The notes under the pieces are model-generated. The model saw only the letters and a list, made by a program, of their open reading frames with translations, ran no database searches and was not told where the DNA came from. From Fimenecus sp045613585 (GTDB lineage: Bacteria; Bacillota; Clostridia; Oscillospirales; Acutalibacteraceae), in the NCBI GenBank assembly GCA_045613585.1, contig JAZLBG010000144.1:1-8382 (forward strand): a stretch of 8,382 bases of DNA. Reading direction: 5' to 3'. Shown here one piece after another: positions 5,002 through 8,382 of this stretch (its first letter is position 1; each line of letters begins with the position of its first letter). Made by a program: the position numbers and the translations under genes.

Positions 5002-6509
5002 TAATGCTCAACCCAATCTCTTGAGCGTTCAACTGCACGAAGCCATCCACGGTATCTCTTCTCACGTTTTTCAATATCCATTTGTGGCTCAAAAACTTTA
5101 TCAACTTCACGGATTTTTTCAATTTCAGCAGTATCTTTCCAGAAACCTGTTGCAAGACCCGCAAGATATGCTGCACCAATTGCAGTTGTTTCAACCATTT
5201 TTGGTCTGTTTACATTTGTTCTAATCATATCTGACTGAATTTGCATCATAATGTCACTTACAGATGCACCACCGTCAACACGAAGTTCTGAAAGATTAAT
5301 GTCTGAATCCTGTTTCATTGCTTCAAGCAAATCTGTCATCTGATATGCAATTGCTTCAAGAACACTACGACAAATATGTGCCGCATTAGCACCGCGTGTA
5401 AGACCAACAATAGTGCCACGAGCATACATATCCCAATAAGGTGCACCAAGACCTGTAAACGCAGGAACAAAATACACACCATTTGAATTAGGAACGCTTT
5501 CAGCAAGTTCATCGCAACGACGAGCTGAAGGAATAAGGTGTAAATCGTCACGAAGCCATTTAATAACTGAACCCGCATTAAATGCCGAGCCCTCAATAGC
5601 ATAAACTACTTCGTCACCAATACCCCACGCAACACCTGTAACAAGATTGTTTTTAGATTCAACACGCTTGTCACCTGTGTTCATAAGCAAGAAGCATCCT
5701 GTACCATAAGTATTCTTTGCCTGGCCTTTCTGGAAACAACCCTGACCAAAAAGTGCAGCAGGTTGGTCACCAATAGCGCCTGAAATTGGCACACCTGCCA
5801 ACTCCTCAATACCCATAACACTTTTTGCAACTGTGCCATAAACCTTGCTTGATGGCTCAACTTTTGGAAGCATACTCATAGGAATACCGAGCTTTTCGCA
5901 AAGATATTCATCCCAGCAAAGCTTATCAACATCAAAAATCATTGTTCTTGATGCATTTGAATAGTCAGTAATATGTACAGCACCACCTGTCAAATTCCAG
6001 ATAAGCCATGTTTCAACTGTACCAAAAAGAAGTTGACCGTGTTCAGCTAATTCTCTTGCACCCTCAACGTTGTCAAGAATCCATTTGATTTTTGTAGCAG
6101 AGAAATAAGCATCAACAACAAGACCTGTGTGGTCTTTAATGTATTGTGTAAGTTCTTTGTCTTCTTTGATTTTTTCACACATATCAGCAGTTCTTCTACA
6201 CTGCCAAACAATTGCATTATAAATAGGCTTACCTGTCGATTTATCCCATACAATTGTTGTTTCACGCTGATTTGTAATGCCAATAGAAGCAATATCATTT
6301 GCAGTTGCTTTACTTTCAGCCATTACTTCCATAACAGATTGAAGTTGTGAGAAAAGAATCTCCATTGGTTTATGCTCAACCCAACCTGTGTGTGGATAAA
6401 TCTGATTAAATTCGTGCTGTGCTTTATAGCAGATATTACCCTGTTTATCAAAAAGAATAGCACGTGAGCTTGTTGTTCCTTGGTCTAATGCCAAAACATA
6501 TTTTTTCAT
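5001..6509 (-). CDS. glpK: Glycerol kinase
   Basis: This 502-residue FGGY-family kinase phosphorylates glycerol to sn-glycerol 3-phosphate with ATP in the cytoplasm. Visible signatures include the N-terminal phosphate loop ALDQGTTSSRAI (7-18), GWVEHKPMEI (42-51), QRETT (81-85), the catalytic region GAIGDQPAALFGQ with D248 (244-256), YGTGCF (268-273), GLGAPYWD (353-360) and LRVDGGAS (409-416). The length is standard. It differs from the E. coli and Enterococcus enzymes between VYG (223-225) and VPISG (240-244). The loop there is about three residues longer and lacks the histidine that HPr phosphorylates in enterococcal GlpK. The start has AGGTG 7 nt upstream. It follows the hexosaminidase gene by 30 bp. 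No glpF, glpA/glpO or regulator gene is adjacent. Confidence 0.97.
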   Translation of the reverse strand: MKKYVLALDQGTTSSRAILFDKQGNICYKAQHEFNQIYPHTGWVEHKPMEILFSQLQSVMEVMAESKATANDIASIGITNQRETTIVWDKSTGKPIYNAIVWQCRRTADMCEKIKEDKELTQYIKDHTGLVVDAYFSATKIKWILDNVEGARELAEHGQLLFGTVETWLIWNLTGGAVHITDYSNASRTMIFDVDKLCWDEYLCEKLGIPMSMLPKVEPSSKVYGTVAKSVMGIEELAGVPISGAIGDQPAALFGQGCFQKGQAKNTYGTGCFLLMNTGDKRVESKNNLVTGVAWGIGDEVVYAIEGSAFNAGSVIKWLRDDLHLIPSARRCDELAESVPNSNGVYFVPAFTGLGAPYWDMYARGTIVGLTRGANAAHICRSVLEAIAYQMTDLLEAMKQDSDINLSELRVDGGASVSDIMMQIQSDMIRTNVNRPKMVETTAIGAAYLAGLATGFWKDTAEIEKIREVDKVFEPQMDIEKREKRYRGWLRAVERSRDWVEH

Positions 6510-6539
6510 AGTATAACACCTCGTATATATAATCCCTTT

Positions 6540-8108
6540 TTATTTATTTGCTTCTTTCTTTACTTTTGCATCATCAATTAAATTGTGCAAGCCTTCCCAA
6601 TGTAACACTCTGCGCTTAAACCAAAGTGATGATGCGTGTTTATATATAAATGACGGACACGCTTTTTTAATTGAAGCGTATTTCACTTTATAAACATCAA
6701 GCAACTTATAATAATCGTTTGCTTTGTGTAAAAATGTTGTAAAAGATGGATACCCTTTCTCAGCCCATGCATTTTCTGACATAGCACCAAGTCGCGGAAA
6801 AGTAAGAAACTCTAATCGTTTCATATTAGGTACATATTCTGTCCACATCTGTGCTTCAATTCCAAGTGTTTCTTCATCATTTTCAGTCAATGCACCATCG
6901 TCTTCACAAACCATTTTAAGAGTATTCCAACCATATGGAAAATCAAAATAATATGGATAACAATGTGTATTTATAAGTTTTCTGCCACGCTTCAATTCGT
7001 TTTTAACTAAATCCTTATCATCACCCATACCACAAACAGTCCAAGCAACATCAGGACTTAATTTTTCAGCGTTTTCTATTTTGTCGTAACTCCACATTAC
7101 TGAAGAATAGCCCTTTGATTTAAGATATTCATCTATCTTTGTCATAAATAACATCTGCAAATCATTTTCGTCACGAAGTCCGTTTTCTTTAATTGCTCTT
7201 TGACAATCAGGACACAACTCCCAGCGCATTTTAACTGCTTCGTCACCGCCGATATGAATAATCTTATCAGGGAAAAGTTCAATTAACTCGTCAATCACAT
7301 CATATACAAACTGATAAGAAGACTCTTTGCCTGCACAAAGAATATCGTGCTTAACACCCCAATGTGTTGCAACCTCAAGATTTCTGCCAAAGCAAGAAAG
7401 ATATGGATAACAAGAAATTGCAGCAACCATATGACCTGGTATATCAAACTCAGGAATAACCTTAATTTTTCTCTCATGACAATATGCGACGATTTCTTTT
7501 ATCTGATCTTGTGTATAATAACCACCGTGAGGCTTGTGATTAAAGTTTGTGTGACTTCTCATTGAGCCTTTTTCAGTTAAAAGTGGATATTTTTTGATTT
7601 CCACACGCCAACCTTGGTCTTCTGTCAAATGCCAATGAAGAGTGTTAAGTTTGTGTAATGCCATCAAATCAACAATTCGCTTAACATCTTCAACTGGGTA
7701 GAAATATCGACCACAGTCAAGCATATAACCACGATATGAAAAACGAGGGTAATCAGCAATTTCTGTGTATGGAATTTTTCCATCTGTCTGCAAAAGCATC
7801 TGTTTAAGAGTCTGCAAGCCATAAAAAAGTCCTGCTTCTGTTTTTGCATTAATATAAACGCGACGATTTTCACACTTTATTGTGTAACCCTCATCATTTT
7901 CAATAGCATCATCAAGCTTTAAAATAATAGACCTTTCTTCACCTGTATCTTCATGCATAATAATTTTTTTATTAAACACCTTTCGTGCAAATGAAATTAA
8001 ATCTTCTGCAAATGGAAATGGTGAAATTATTGTGCCTGAATGAAGCGTAAACCCTTTTCTGCTTGTGTCAAAAATTACACTGACAGGTTGAGGAATTATA
8101 TTGAACAT
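6540..8108 (-). CDS. Beta-N-acetylhexosaminidase, GH20
   Basis: This 522-residue glycoside hydrolase should release terminal beta-linked N-acetylglucosamine or N-acetylgalactosamine by substrate-assisted catalysis. An N-terminal GH20b-type domain (about 1-120) precedes the TIM-barrel (about 124-460), which begins RFSYRGYMLDCGRYF. Key motifs are HWHLTEDQGWRVEIKKYP (158-175), PEFDIPGH (219-226), the catalytic pair D289-E290 in HIGGDEA, and GIEAQMWTEY (416-425). The usual tryptophan-acid-glutamate turn after the barrel strand reads MWSYD (338-342), a divergent form. No signal peptide is present, so it acts inside the cell on imported oligosaccharides. GGAGGG (8122-8117) lies 8 nt before the ATG. 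It is the first gene of the minus-strand unit and divergent from the SRP RNA gene. No other amino-sugar genes are nearby. Confidence 0.95.
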   Translation of the reverse strand: MFNIIPQPVSVIFDTSRKGFTLHSGTIISPFPFAEDLISFARKVFNKKIIMHEDTGEERSIILKLDDAIENDEGYTIKCENRRVYINAKTEAGLFYGLQTLKQMLLQTDGKIPYTEIADYPRFSYRGYMLDCGRYFYPVEDVKRIVDLMALHKLNTLHWHLTEDQGWRVEIKKYPLLTEKGSMRSHTNFNHKPHGGYYTQDQIKEIVAYCHERKIKVIPEFDIPGHMVAAISCYPYLSCFGRNLEVATHWGVKHDILCAGKESSYQFVYDVIDELIELFPDKIIHIGGDEAVKMRWELCPDCQRAIKENGLRDENDLQMLFMTKIDEYLKSKGYSSVMWSYDKIENAEKLSPDVAWTVCGMGDDKDLVKNELKRGRKLINTHCYPYYFDFPYGWNTLKMVCEDDGALTENDEETLGIEAQMWTEYVPNMKRLEFLTFPRLGAMSENAWAEKGYPSFTTFLHKANDYYKLLDVYKVKYASIKKACPSFIYKHASSLWFKRRVLHWEGLHNLIDDAKVKKEANK

Positions 8109-8129
8109 CCTGTTTGCCCTCCAAATATA

Positions 8130-8135
8130 ATTATA
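8130..8135 (-). promoter_or_regulatory. -10 element for the hexosaminidase unit
   Basis: On the minus strand a perfect TATAAT (8135-8130) lies 21 bases before the hexosaminidase start, giving a very short leader that begins near the GGAGGG site. The -35 position reads AGTTTT, a poor match, so an activator may be needed or the element may be fortuitous. Confidence 0.45.
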
Positions 8136-8194
8136 CTATTTTATTTTATCACAAAACTATTGTAACTACAACAAAAATAGTATTGATTTTCCTC

Positions 8195-8223
8195 TTGAAA
8201 TTCTTGCATATATATAGTATAAT
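8195..8223 (+). promoter_or_regulatory. Promoter of the SRP RNA gene
   Basis: TTGAAA (8195-8200), a 17-nt spacer and TATAAT (8218-8223) match the housekeeping consensus at 11 of 12 positions. Transcription should start near 8230, just before the RNA's closing helix. The strength fits a gene for an abundant stable RNA. Confidence 0.8.
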
Positions 8224-8242
8224 TATTTGACTAGATAAAGAT

Positions 8243-8380
8243 GCCTTAATTCAGTCGTGTGCCGTGTGGGTCCTGTGCGGCGGGGCGCTGTGAACCATGT
8301 CAGGCGGGGAACCGAGCAGCATTAAGCGGTTTGCACCGGGCGCCACAGTCTGCCTGCACGACACATGACTGAGTTAAGGC
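8243..8380 (+). ncRNA. ffs: Signal recognition particle RNA, small bacterial type
   Basis: This RNA binds the Ffh protein and guides ribosomes making membrane proteins to FtsY at the membrane. The universally conserved helix 8 is intact: GTCAGG (8299-8304), stem CGG/CCG (8305-8307 and 8312-8314), tetraloop GGAA (8308-8311) and AGCAGC (8315-8320), preceded by TGTGAACC. CTGTG (8273-8277) pairs with CACAG (8344-8348) lower in the rod. GCCTTAATTCAGTCGTGTG (8243-8261) pairs over 19 bp, with two G-U pairs, with 8362-8380. No Alu domain like that of Bacillus scRNA is visible. It is GC-rich compared with its surroundings. The exact 3' end and any terminator run lie beyond the window edge. Confidence 0.93.
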
Positions 8381-8382
8381 TT

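Noticed and set aside
8241..8382. tRNA or tmRNA at the window end
   Set aside because: No cloverleaf, CCA end or tag-reading frame is present, and the GTCAGG/GGAA/AGCAGC core identifies SRP RNA.

Overview
The window looks like a chromosomal segment of a low-GC member of the Firmicutes, probably a gut-type Clostridia (Oscillospiraceae- or Lachnospiraceae-like). The evidence is the AT-rich intergenic DNA, GGAGG-type ribosome binding sites, TTGACA/TATAAT promoters, a 58-residue S21 protein, a YqeG-type HAD phosphatase and a small-type SRP RNA. No phage, transposase, CRISPR or plasmid genes were seen.

Layout. Positions 1-1898 (+) hold housekeeping genes: rpsU with its own terminator, then a yqeG-like HAD phosphatase and an M24B Xaa-Pro aminopeptidase that overlap by 8 bp. 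A small tail-anchored protein gene (1888-2151, -) converges on the peptidase and overlaps it by 11 bp. About 430 bp of very AT-rich noncoding DNA (2152-2582) follows. It carries four inverted repeats, including a perfect TGTGA-N6-TCACA (Crp/Fnr-type) palindrome and tandem GTTGAAAA boxes. Next is an 8-oxoguanine DNA glycosylase (2583-3383, +). Between it and the minus-strand genes lies a strong-looking promoter plus hairpin plus terminator unit of about 75-80 nt, which may be a small RNA gene.

Positions 3524-8108 (-) look like one five-gene transcription unit. In transcription order it encodes a cytoplasmic GH20 beta-N-acetylhexosaminidase, glycerol kinase (GlpK), a 91-residue stand-alone protein resembling the C-terminal RNase-type domains of polymorphic and phage-associated toxins (start codon overlapping the glpK stop), and two tandem paralogous two-helix membrane proteins of unknown family. 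A 17-codon tail resembling the C-terminus of the same membrane family lies just upstream of the first paralog, suggesting a former third copy. The window ends with the SRP RNA gene (ffs, +), divergent from the hexosaminidase gene, with a consensus promoter and a 19-bp closing helix.

The parts most likely to be new are the toxin-domain gene followed by the duplicated membrane-protein family, the candidate small RNA at 3437-3515, and the palindrome-rich spacer. All functional links among these are inference from context.
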